From: CAZZEX01 sp964653285
GTDB taxonomy: Bacteria; Chloroflexota; Anaerolineae; B4-G1
Assembly: GCA_964653285.1 (NCBI GenBank)
Contig: CAZZEX010000012.1
Location: 1-64,000, forward strand
Direction of reading: 5' to 3'
Length of the DNA: 64,000 bases
Positions 42,283 through 50,516 of the stretch are shown in pieces (the first letter of the stretch is position 1; each line of letters opens with the position of its first letter). Under the pieces are notes generated by a model, which did not search any database, was not told where the DNA came from, and saw nothing but the letters and a program-made list of their open reading frames with translations. Made by a program: the position numbers and the translations under genes.

Positions 42283-43686
42283 CTATCTCCTCATTTTCCA
42301 ACGGATGTACTCCTTTCCTTGCCCCAGCACTCCCGACACTCCACCCAGCCGTAAGGCACGCCAACCCTTGAGCAAAAGCCGTCTCCACGCCCCCTGTTGC
42401 GTCGTATCACCCACAAGCCAATGCTGGCGCAGATAATCCTTGTCAGGGGCAAAGGAAGGGGAGGCGCAAAAATCTATCAATGGGCGCACTACGACATCCC
42501 AGCGATAGTTAGCCGCTACTTCCCTAAAGCGCGCAGCGTGGTCTGCACGCCAGGTAGGGTTGTTTAACAGGTTCAGGATAGTTGTGGCGACGCCCTCAAC
42601 GTCACCAGGAGCAACCAGGCCAGCCAGCCCCTGGGCTGCCAAGGCTTCCCCCATCACATCACCGCCAGTGGCAACGATGGGCAGCCCCGCCCATAGATAG
42701 TCCAACAAGCGTGTTCTAAAGGCAAAACGAGTCTCCACATAATCCAGATGCAGACTGACGCCAACATCTGCTTCCAACAAGAAATTCTGCCGTTCATTGT
42801 ATGGAACCCAATCATTGAAGAACACGTACCTGTCGTAAAGCCCCAACTCCTTACTGAGTGCCATAGCACGGTCAACGGCTTCCATCTTAACCACACTTCG
42901 ATTCGGCCGCTTAATCCCCATAAAGAAAAGTTTTACATCGTCACGCTGCTGGAGAATGTGAGGCATGGCCTTGATCAACGTGGGCGCGTCAAACCAATTC
43001 CAAATCCCTCCCCCCCATAGAATTACCTTATCGTTCGCAGCGATGGTTTTATAAACTCCTTTCAGAACAGCACGTGTACGTCGCGGCTGCTCCCTCGGTA
43101 AACCAAAGGGAACCACATCAATCAGACGGCGCAAAGTGGGATCCTGCTGGTAGGTATAGGGGTTCACACGCCCCATCGCTGAGAGCATCCCCAGCCAATA
43201 ATCGCGCTGCCTCTCACCAGCGCACAAGAAAAAATCACCCGCACGCAGTTGGATACTGAGCGCCTCAAGACATTTTTCGTGCGCAGTGATCTGCTCTAAA
43301 ACACCCGCTTCAGCCTCTCGCTGCAACCCGGCCAGCAAGAAGGGATCGTAGATATCAAGGACCAATGGTTTGCCCAACTCAACGAGAAACGGGTAAAAGG
43401 GCAAGACCACCCCCAGCGTAACGACAACGTCGCAATCGCTGAGCAGGCGGCGCAATTCCTGAGCGCTCTTGCAGACGCGGATGGAAACAGAAGGCATTCC
43501 CATAGAAAATGGAACGGCATCCATCGGCACAAAGGGGGGCACAGCCAGGGTGACGGCGAAGCGCTGGCCTAAAGTCCGTGCAAACTCCCAGTAGCGTATG
43601 CCGGGACCGGCCATGTTTTCGCCGACCACATCGTTGCAGATGAGCAACACACGCTGGCGTTCTAACCTGTTGCCGTCTGAATCCAT
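42283..43686 (-). CDS. GT-B glycosyltransferase, paralogue A
   Basis: A 467-residue enzyme; the ATG at 43686 is preferred, an upstream TTG at 43719 being possible. It opens with VLLICNDVVGENMAGPGIRYWEFARTL. The C-terminal donor domain shows DKVILWGGGIWNWFDAPTLI, FFNDWVPYNERQNFLLEADVGVSLHLDYVETRFAFRTR and LDYLWAGLPIVATGGD. The same blocks occur in the genes at 47772 and 50517, so three paralogues lie within 11 kb. It resembles GT4-type enzymes of O-antigen clusters; the sugar is unknown. Confidence 0.85.
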   Translation of the reverse strand: MDSDGNRLERQRVLLICNDVVGENMAGPGIRYWEFARTLGQRFAVTLAVPPFVPMDAVPFSMGMPSVSIRVCKSAQELRRLLSDCDVVVTLGVVLPFYPFLVELGKPLVLDIYDPFLLAGLQREAEAGVLEQITAHEKCLEALSIQLRAGDFFLCAGERQRDYWLGMLSAMGRVNPYTYQQDPTLRRLIDVVPFGLPREQPRRTRAVLKGVYKTIAANDKVILWGGGIWNWFDAPTLIKAMPHILQQRDDVKLFFMGIKRPNRSVVKMEAVDRAMALSKELGLYDRYVFFNDWVPYNERQNFLLEADVGVSLHLDYVETRFAFRTRLLDYLWAGLPIVATGGDVMGEALAAQGLAGLVAPGDVEGVATTILNLLNNPTWRADHAARFREVAANYRWDVVVRPLIDFCASPSFAPDKDYLRQHWLVGDTTQQGAWRRLLLKGWRALRLGGVSGVLGQGKEYIRWKMRR

Positions 43687-43715
43687 ATCCCCGGTCTGCT
43701 TTTCACCTGGCTTGG

Positions 43716-43838
43716 TCAATCATCGCTCAGAATGATGGGCACGTCGCTATACCAACGCGTCGTATTGTACCCCTCGGTGACCTCGGCCAGGATACAGTAG
43801 CGGCCAGTCGGCACGCCGGCGGTGTCCCATTGTGCTCA
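43716..43838 (-). pseudogene. Duplicate C-terminal remnant of the upstream secreted protein
   Basis: The minus strand reads QWDTAGVPTGRYCILAEVTE, GYNTTRWYSDVPIILSDD, stop. This closely matches the last 40 residues of the 43850 gene (VWDTTGVPVGTYYICIEAED…YNTVYRCSDAPMIL). A stop precedes it and no start exists, so it is a leftover of a tandem duplication or a second, mostly deleted paralogue. Confidence 0.7.
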
Positions 43839-43849
43839 CGTCTGGCCCG

Positions 43850-45913
43850 TCAGCGCAAGATCATCGGCGCATCACTACAACGATAGACAGTGTTGTAGGC
43901 ATCCTCGGCCTCGATGCAGATGTAATAAGTACCAACTGGCACACCAGTAGTGTCCCATACGTAGAAGTCACCCCCACAATAGACTCGCGTTATGACGGGC
44001 AGATAGATCATATAGTCGTCTTCGTCTGAGGGACCAGCGCCAGATGGATTGGCACTGTTAACCACGTTGGCCGCCTGAAGTGATTGAATGGTCTCAGTGC
44101 CAATCACCGATCGCCCATTGGAGGGGTCTGTGTCTGTGTCATAGAAGAAGGCCAGCGAAACAGACCGTGCAGCAGTCACAGCATAGCGGATAGGATAGGG
44201 TTGTCCACTATTCACTTCATCCGGGGCTGTCAGTTTGGCCCAATCTATGTGAAAACGATGGGCATTTGCTGCAGCACCTTCAGGAGTCGTCTCCAGCGGG
44301 TCAAAACGCAGATATTTTGCTCCTCCAAGCTGAGTCCAACCAATTTGAGCAGGAAAAGGGTTTTGCTCTTTCGGAGTAAGGATATTATCTGCCTGGTAAG
44401 AGTCCGAGACAGATGGGTCAGGCACTGCCCGTGCTAAATCCACCGTATATGTACGCCAGCCCTCGTAGTGGTTCCCATATTTTGTCTCTGAGCCATCAGA
44501 TGAAATAGCGGTGTTCCACCAGACTACACGTCCCCCCCAGCCATTCTTGACCAGGAAGTTAATATCTTTATCCAATGGGCTGTCAACCTTCAGATGGACT
44601 GAGAAGTAGCGGTATTTGGTCGTAGCAATTGGATGATAGTTGGGGTCTGTATGCAACCAAATTTGGGAGTCTGATGAAGGCTGCCCAGGCAAAATCAAGG
44701 CCGTAGCGCTGAAAATGCCGTCGCTAAGATCTTTATCGGTCAAAGTCTCCGGGTAGGGTGAGCCCGGCGTTATTATATCCTCCCAGTCATTCATATCCCA
44801 TGGGTTACCCAACTCAGTTGTCGCATAATCGGTGCCACTTAGCATGCTAGGCGACAGGATTTCCAATTCCGGCGCTGGCTTGATTGTCAGCGGCCCTGCC
44901 CAGGGAGTTGAGGCCTTAGTGACGCCACACCCGTTGCTCTCAACATCCATCAGGTGCAGCGAGAAGTAGTACTCCCCCGCTGGCAGGATGCTTGTTTTGA
45001 AAGTATACGATTGATTTCCCACAGGGATACCGCGCACCACAGGAGAGGCATCTGCACCAGCCTGGTTGTCCGCCACGTAAATATCCACCGTGTCTCCAGG
45101 ACTCGTGTCTTGTGCAGTCCATTCCAGGTTGATGGTCGGCGATTTGCTCGGATCTGTCAGGCGTACCCAGTCCACTTTGATCTGTGTGCCGGCCGGTGCG
45201 CTTGCGCTAGGATCAATGCGCAACCCACGTACCAACGACTGATCTTGCCAGGTACCGGCACGGACAGCGTCTTCCCCATTAGGCTGAGCCAAATCAAAGT
45301 AATAAACATGCCAACCGGCCGGCCATAGTTTAAGCCCTGTGTAGCTGTAACAGCCATCATTTCCACCAAAACGGTGATCACCGGTAGGCCACGTAACTGG
45401 CTTGGCGCCGGTCCACTGCACGTAATACTGGGAGCGTTGGCTCGTGTACATACGGAAAGATAACAGCGTGTATTTCGACGTGTCCACGGCATATTGATCT
45501 CGACCACCAACTATGTTCCAATTCAGTTCCTGGCTCTGTTGGCCACCTACGAGCGTGCTAAAACCCTGAAACAGCGGGAAAAAGTACCCGGCAGTCGAAG
45601 CGCCACTGGCCTGGTCTACCCCGCTGAAGGTGCCCTGCCAGGTGCTATCGGAGACCGTCACGTTACTAAAGCCGATCTCATAACCTATGTCGCGTCGTTG
45701 ATCCATATCCCACGGTTTACCTAACACTTGTATGGCGAAATCGTCGCCTTCGCCAACGGTAACCTGAATATTAGAAGGATTAACGAAACGGATGGTTGCC
45801 TCCTGTGCAACATCCGGCCCAGGGGACGACGCCAAGCCACCAGGCAAACCGGTCATGACGGTCAGTCCTCCCAACAGGGTCAATAAACTCAATCCACATC
45901 GAAGCCAGTTCAT
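43850..45913 (-). CDS. Large secreted protein with two repeated beta-rich modules
   Basis: A 687-residue exported protein; GGGAGG precedes the ATG and the signal peptide is MNWLRCGLSLLTLLGGLTVMTG. Two related modules of about 270 residues can be aligned by LGKPWDMDQRRDI/LGNPWDMNDWEDI, YTLLSFRMYTS/YRYFSVHLKVD and IKVDWVRLT/FHIDWAKLT, resembling carbohydrate-binding jelly-roll domains. Near the end comes DYMIYLPVITR followed by a small domain (GVPVGTYYICIEAEDAYN). I do not recognise a catalytic site. It is flanked by glycosyltransferases, so a role with the surface glycan is plausible but unproven. Confidence 0.7.
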   Translation of the reverse strand: MNWLRCGLSLLTLLGGLTVMTGLPGGLASSPGPDVAQEATIRFVNPSNIQVTVGEGDDFAIQVLGKPWDMDQRRDIGYEIGFSNVTVSDSTWQGTFSGVDQASGASTAGYFFPLFQGFSTLVGGQQSQELNWNIVGGRDQYAVDTSKYTLLSFRMYTSQRSQYYVQWTGAKPVTWPTGDHRFGGNDGCYSYTGLKLWPAGWHVYYFDLAQPNGEDAVRAGTWQDQSLVRGLRIDPSASAPAGTQIKVDWVRLTDPSKSPTINLEWTAQDTSPGDTVDIYVADNQAGADASPVVRGIPVGNQSYTFKTSILPAGEYYFSLHLMDVESNGCGVTKASTPWAGPLTIKPAPELEILSPSMLSGTDYATTELGNPWDMNDWEDIITPGSPYPETLTDKDLSDGIFSATALILPGQPSSDSQIWLHTDPNYHPIATTKYRYFSVHLKVDSPLDKDINFLVKNGWGGRVVWWNTAISSDGSETKYGNHYEGWRTYTVDLARAVPDPSVSDSYQADNILTPKEQNPFPAQIGWTQLGGAKYLRFDPLETTPEGAAANAHRFHIDWAKLTAPDEVNSGQPYPIRYAVTAARSVSLAFFYDTDTDPSNGRSVIGTETIQSLQAANVVNSANPSGAGPSDEDDYMIYLPVITRVYCGGDFYVWDTTGVPVGTYYICIEAEDAYNTVYRCSDAPMILR

Positions 45914-46371
45914 TTTTTTATGCCTCCCTTTACCACATTAAAGTCCTACTCGCCTCAATTATACTGGATCGAGGGGTACTCGACAATGAGTAAATGGTAC
46001 TAAGACGGAGGTACATGCGATAAAGGCCAGAGGCGCTTGCTTAGGGGCCATTAAGAAATAACTTCCCGTTTTTGAAGCCATCGGCCACTGTAGGGCAGGT
46101 TGGCGGCGAGTCAGACAAGCAACCGCCTCGTACTGGTCACATTCGTCGCGGCCGCCTCCATCAAGCAAATCACCCAAGCCGCCTACCTGCCGTCCCACTG
46201 GTCCGCCACTCCCATCCAAGCCGCGGCCAACCTGCCCTACTGAATCGGGAAGTTATTCTTTTACAGGCCCTTAGCGTCAGGTGGGGGCTGGTCGTGGAGA
46301 GCTCAGATGTAACCGCAATCTCTTGGCGAACCGGGTGTTGCCTGGGGGTTCATCAAGAACGACACGCTCAC
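45914..46371. other. Intergenic region carrying an inverted-repeat element
   Basis: No intact gene is supported in this 458-bp stretch. Its centre is the element listed at 46041-46274; the remaining flanks show no recognisable feature. Confidence 0.5.
46041..46274. mobile_element. Decayed insertion element or MITE with inverted ends
   Basis: The left end (ttaggggccattaagaaata, then acttcccg) and the reverse complement of the right end (taagggcctgtaaaagaata, then acttcccg) match closely, and a second inverted pair, gtagggcaggttggc/gccaacctgccctac, lies just inside. The 230-bp interior encodes no intact protein; a short plus-strand reading (VAAASIKQITQAAYLPSHW) may be a transposase shred. The right arm recurs at 6441-6483. 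Confidence 0.65.
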
Positions 46372-47658
46372 CTAGCGCGCTCTGGATATCCACCGCCAAT
46401 AAGCGCCAATCTCCCGCAACAGCGCTGCCGGTCCTTGGTTCCAAAAGATGTAAGCCGCTTTGTATGGCAACAAGTACCAGCGTGTTCCGCCTCCGGGCGG
46501 CGCGGCTTTAGAACGGGGGCGGAAAAGGTGCGCATGTTTACGCCGCACATCGGCCAATTTTTCCTGGGGCACGCGTGGCCAATCTGCTTGCTTTTGCGCG
46601 ATCAGAGTGACGTACTCAATCTCCTGAGGAAATCGCTCGTTTAGGACGTTATACAGGACGTTGATTACATCTCGTGCAACACGAGTGGCTTCCATCGAAC
46701 GCCCAGATTTGAAATAGTAGAGATCACCAAAGATATCCAGGAAAACATAACGAAACGCAATGTGCTCAATGTTGAGAGTGCGTTCGATAGAAAGTAAAAT
46801 GTCTGCCTGCCCTCGATCCTCGTTGGCTGAGGCCCCCGCAGGCAGCGAGGAAGCCGGCGCTTCAGCCGTCGCGTAGGGAGGCAACACTTCTCGCTCAGCC
46901 CATTCCATTAAAGCCGCACGGAACATTGCTCCGTGGGCGCTGTCCTGAACGTGCTCGTCAATTGCCAGACACCCGCCAAGGCGCAGCCAGGCGCGGATTT
47001 CAGACACGCGCGCCTCCAGTTCCGGGATATGATGGAGGGAGTGAAAAGCGAACACCGTGTCGAAAGTTTCTGCATCAAAGCGAATGCTACCTGGTGCGGC
47101 GGCCACGTATTCCACAAAGATGCCTTGTTGCATGGCATAGGCCTTGGCCATCTTGACACATTCCAGGCTGGGGTCAATCGCCACAACGTCAAACCCACGA
47201 CGAGCCATATAGAGCGATGTCCAGCCAGTTCCACACCCGATGTCCAACACACGTCGGCTATTACGGACCAGGGGATGATCAGCCAATATATCGTGCATGC
47301 CGTGACGTTCGTCGCCATCCACAGGCACGGGCTCGGCTACCCGATAGGGGAGAAAGGGAGCGACCGGTTGCCGCAAATCGAAAAAGCCCAGATTGCCCTG
47401 GTCGTAGAACCAACGATAGTACTTGCCCCAATATTCGCCGTCAGCACGGACATCCTTGGGCAGTAAGTCCACCAATGACAAGACATAGTCCTCCACTGGG
47501 AACTGCTGTCCGCACGCGGAACACACGACTCGACCAGCGCGAACCTCTTCAACTACCTGTTTACCATAAGTAATAGTCTGGGTCTGTGCATCGCTCAGTG
47601 TCAAGCCGCCTCCACCACAACGTGGGCACAAAAGGACATCCAACAAGCTGGCTTTCAA
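46372..47658 (-). CDS. Zinc-ribbon and methyltransferase protein
   Basis: A 428-residue protein. The start is best placed at the TTG at 47658, because GGGAGG lies six bases upstream and the family sequence (LLDVLLCPRCGG) begins there. Residues about 8-60 contain two CxxC pairs (CPRC and CSAC), a Trm112-like zinc ribbon. A methyltransferase domain follows (VLDIGCGTGWTSLYMARRGFDVVAIDPS, FDTVFAFHSLHHIPELEARVSEIRAWLRLGGCLAIDEHV). It belongs to the surface glycan locus by position. Confidence 0.82.
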   Translation of the reverse strand: MKASLLDVLLCPRCGGGGLTLSDAQTQTITYGKQVVEEVRAGRVVCSACGQQFPVEDYVLSLVDLLPKDVRADGEYWGKYYRWFYDQGNLGFFDLRQPVAPFLPYRVAEPVPVDGDERHGMHDILADHPLVRNSRRVLDIGCGTGWTSLYMARRGFDVVAIDPSLECVKMAKAYAMQQGIFVEYVAAAPGSIRFDAETFDTVFAFHSLHHIPELEARVSEIRAWLRLGGCLAIDEHVQDSAHGAMFRAALMEWAEREVLPPYATAEAPASSLPAGASANEDRGQADILLSIERTLNIEHIAFRYVFLDIFGDLYYFKSGRSMEATRVARDVINVLYNVLNERFPQEIEYVTLIAQKQADWPRVPQEKLADVRRKHAHLFRPRSKAAPPGGGTRWYLLPYKAAYIFWNQGPAALLREIGAYWRWISRAR

Positions 47659-47771
47659 CTCTGCCTCCCTGCTACAGTTTAGATCTCGCGCACCTTGCGC
47701 ACATAAACGAATAAGTGGTCGCCGTACCACAGGCGCGATGCTATCTAACGACTCACGCGTCTCTCCTCACT

Positions 47772-49160
47772 TTAGCCGGCCGACATCCGCCAGCGGACAT
47801 AGCCTTTCACCTCGGCCCACAGTGCGGGCAGGCCCTGGTCTCGCAACAGCCCCCAGCCCTTTGCCAGCCGCTCTCCCCACGAAGATTCAGCCACTCGTGG
47901 TGATGCGCCTGGTGAACCACTCAGTGGCGGAGCGTACAGCGACGTACCCTGCGGCGAGCGGTCGGGAGCCAGTCTCGGTGCACAGCAAAATTCCACCAGC
48001 GGCCTCGCCATCGCCGGCCAGGTGAGTTGCGCGGCGACCGCCTGGAACTGCAAACACAGGTGATCCTTCAGGTCGGGCTGGGCCAGCATCTCCAGCAGCG
48101 CGTCGCGCACGCCAGCCGTATCCCCCGGCCTGACGATGCGCCCCAGGCCACTGTTGTGAATCACATCCGCCATCGCGTCCCCCTCGGTTGCCAGCGTTGG
48201 CAGTCCAGCCCACAGGTAATCCAGGATGCGTGTGCGAAACGAGAAGCGCGTCTCCAGGTGATCCAGGTGCAGGCTGACGCCGACGTCGGCTTCCAGCAAA
48301 TAGTTCCCCCGGTCCTCGTAAGGAACCCAGTCGTTGAAGAACACTTGTTGGTTGTACAGGCCCAGTTCCTGGCTTAACGCAACAGCCTGCTCGATCATCT
48401 CGAAACCACGCACGTGAGGGTTGGGATGCCGGGTGCCCATGAAGAACAACTTCACGTCCGGCCGTGTCCGCACGATCTCGGCGACGGCGCGGACGAGCGT
48501 GAGCGGGTCGAACCAGTTGTAGATGCCCCCTCCCCACAAGATCACTTTGTCATCCGGGCCGATGCCTTCATAGGCCCCCTTGAGTACAGAGCGGGTGTGC
48601 TGCGGCGGGTTGGCCGGCACGCCGAATGGCACCACGTCAATCAACCGCCGCAATGTATTGTCCTCCATGTAGGTGAGTGGGTTGATGCGGTTGAGTGCTG
48701 AGAGCAGACCCAGCCAGTAGTCGCGCTGCTTCTCGCTGGCGCACAGGAAAAAGTCCGCGTGCACGAGCTGGTATGTGAGTAAGGCCAGCACGTTGTTGTG
48801 ATCAGCGGCGCGGAACGACGGCTTGCGGTAGCTCAGGAACTGCAAGTTCTCCAGGTTGAACGGGTCGTACACATCCAGCACGACGGGGATGCCCATCGTC
48901 GCCAGAAACGGGTACGAACTGAGTGTGAGGCCGGAAAGGACGAGCACGTCGCAACCCTCGGCCGCCTCGCGCACACCTTGTCCCTCATATTCGTACTTGC
49001 AGAAAGCCACGCCGTCGGGCGGCGGAAAGTCCGGTTGGTTGGGCGCGGCCAGCGTCACGTCGCAGTGCTCTCGCAGGACGCGGGCGAACTCCCAGCAGCG
49101 AATGGCTGGCCCGGCCATGCGCCTGCCAATCACGTCGTGGCTGGCAATGAGAACTTTCAT
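47772..49160 (-). CDS. GT-B glycosyltransferase, paralogue B
   Basis: A 462-residue paralogue of the gene at 42283: KVLIASHDVIGRRMAGPAIRCWEFARVL, LRRLIDVVPFGVP, DDKVILWGGGIYNWFDPLTLV, FFNDWVPYEDRGNYLLEADVGVSLHLDHLETRFSFRTR, LDYLWAGLPTLATEGD. The ATG overlaps the stop of the GT2 gene upstream (atga), so the two are coupled. Confidence 0.87.
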   Translation of the reverse strand: MKVLIASHDVIGRRMAGPAIRCWEFARVLREHCDVTLAAPNQPDFPPPDGVAFCKYEYEGQGVREAAEGCDVLVLSGLTLSSYPFLATMGIPVVLDVYDPFNLENLQFLSYRKPSFRAADHNNVLALLTYQLVHADFFLCASEKQRDYWLGLLSALNRINPLTYMEDNTLRRLIDVVPFGVPANPPQHTRSVLKGAYEGIGPDDKVILWGGGIYNWFDPLTLVRAVAEIVRTRPDVKLFFMGTRHPNPHVRGFEMIEQAVALSQELGLYNQQVFFNDWVPYEDRGNYLLEADVGVSLHLDHLETRFSFRTRILDYLWAGLPTLATEGDAMADVIHNSGLGRIVRPGDTAGVRDALLEMLAQPDLKDHLCLQFQAVAAQLTWPAMARPLVEFCCAPRLAPDRSPQGTSLYAPPLSGSPGASPRVAESSWGERLAKGWGLLRDQGLPALWAEVKGYVRWRMSAG

Positions 49161-50515
49161 GTGCCTTGTCCAAACATCCCGTCAATACCAAACAACCGCA
49201 CCAGGTGATGTTGTGCCGCTCCGTATTCGGCCGTAAAGTAACTGACTTCCAGTGGCAAGGCAAACAATTTGAACAGTTCCTCATCCGAACGACGGCGATT
49301 CGTCTGGATAAAGCGGCGCTTCTCCAGCATCTTCCCGTACAGGGCAATCACGTCGTCAGCGGCCACCAGGTAACTCAGTGCCTGGCGGGGGACGATTACC
49401 TCGGTATCCGACACATGCCGCGCCCGCGTCGGGAATAACATCTGGCGTGGCGAGCGATTGCCCATCCGGCGTTTCAGTTCAGCCCTGATTCTGTGGTAGA
49501 GCGCACCAGCGCCACCCTGGCGCAGCGTGCGCCAGGCCTCGCCTGCGTAGTAGTGGGCGTCGTAGTGGACAGCGGGTGGTCGGATGCCATCTGGCTCTGG
49601 CTCGGCTGGCGCAGGTGAAGGCAGACGTGGTTTCTCAGGGGCCGGACCAGCACGGAACGTCGCGTCGTCAATGCCTGCGCTCAGGTAAGCCCGCTCAGCC
49701 AACAACAGCAGCGCTACTGGCAGCACACGCTGCAAGTGGGCGTCTTCGTAGTTTTTGATCGTCGCCAGCATAGCATTGCGCTCGTACAGCACACGTTTCT
49801 TCTCGCTAGCGACCTGGCCCCAGTAACCATGGTGCACGTGGTAAGCAATCGAGCGCGGGGCCACTACAATCTTGTAACCCAACACCCACAGCCGCCAACC
49901 CAGGTCGAGGTCTTCGTAGTAAGCGAAAAAGTCTTCGTCAAAACCACCGGCGACGAGGAACTCTGAGCGACGCACCAACATCGCCCCGCCACATGGAAAC
50001 AATACTGGCTCCACCTGGGTGTAACTCTCCACGTCCTCACGCCCCCAGCCGAGTTGGTAGCCAAAGCCATAAAAGTTCATCCCGCTGCCAACAAAGTCAA
50101 TCTTCTTGCCGTCCCGGGTCAGAATCTTGCTGCCAGTGGCAACGATGTGCGGGTCATCCAACAGAGGCCGGACCAGCTCGAGCAGCCAGTGTACGTCCAC
50201 ACGCATGTCGTTGTTTAGAAATGCTACGACCTCACCCCTGGCTTTCTCTGCGCCAATGTTGTTGCCCTTACTGAAGCCATAGTTGTCATCATTACACACG
50301 ACCGTCACCTGCGGAAAATGCCGGCGCACGAACTCCACAGACCCGTCAGTTGAACCGTTGTCCACAAGCATCAGTTCTAGCCGCTCAGTTGGGTACACAA
50401 GCCTCTGGAGAGAGCGGAAGCACGTCTCCAGGTGCTCTACCCCGTTGTAGTTGAGGACGACCACTGTAGCCGACGGCAGGCGTGCCTCCAACGCTTTATC
50501 ATTCGAACCTGGCAT
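49157..50515 (-). CDS. GT2 glycosyltransferase with a long C-terminus
   Basis: A 452-residue enzyme with TVVVLNYNGVEHLETCFRSL, MLVDNGSTDGSV, NYGFSKGNNIGAEKARGEVVAFLNNDMRV and FFAYYEDLDLGWRLWVLGYKIVV. The GT-A domain ends near residue 300; the last 150 residues are helical and basic without a recognised domain. The ATG at 50515 follows the preceding stop by one base; a GTG at 50533 is an alternative. Confidence 0.88.
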   Translation of the reverse strand: MPGSNDKALEARLPSATVVVLNYNGVEHLETCFRSLQRLVYPTERLELMLVDNGSTDGSVEFVRRHFPQVTVVCNDDNYGFSKGNNIGAEKARGEVVAFLNNDMRVDVHWLLELVRPLLDDPHIVATGSKILTRDGKKIDFVGSGMNFYGFGYQLGWGREDVESYTQVEPVLFPCGGAMLVRRSEFLVAGGFDEDFFAYYEDLDLGWRLWVLGYKIVVAPRSIAYHVHHGYWGQVASEKKRVLYERNAMLATIKNYEDAHLQRVLPVALLLLAERAYLSAGIDDATFRAGPAPEKPRLPSPAPAEPEPDGIRPPAVHYDAHYYAGEAWRTLRQGGAGALYHRIRAELKRRMGNRSPRQMLFPTRARHVSDTEVIVPRQALSYLVAADDVIALYGKMLEKRRFIQTNRRRSDEELFKLFALPLEVSYFTAEYGAAQHHLVRLFGIDGMFGQGT

Positions 50516-50516
50516 T

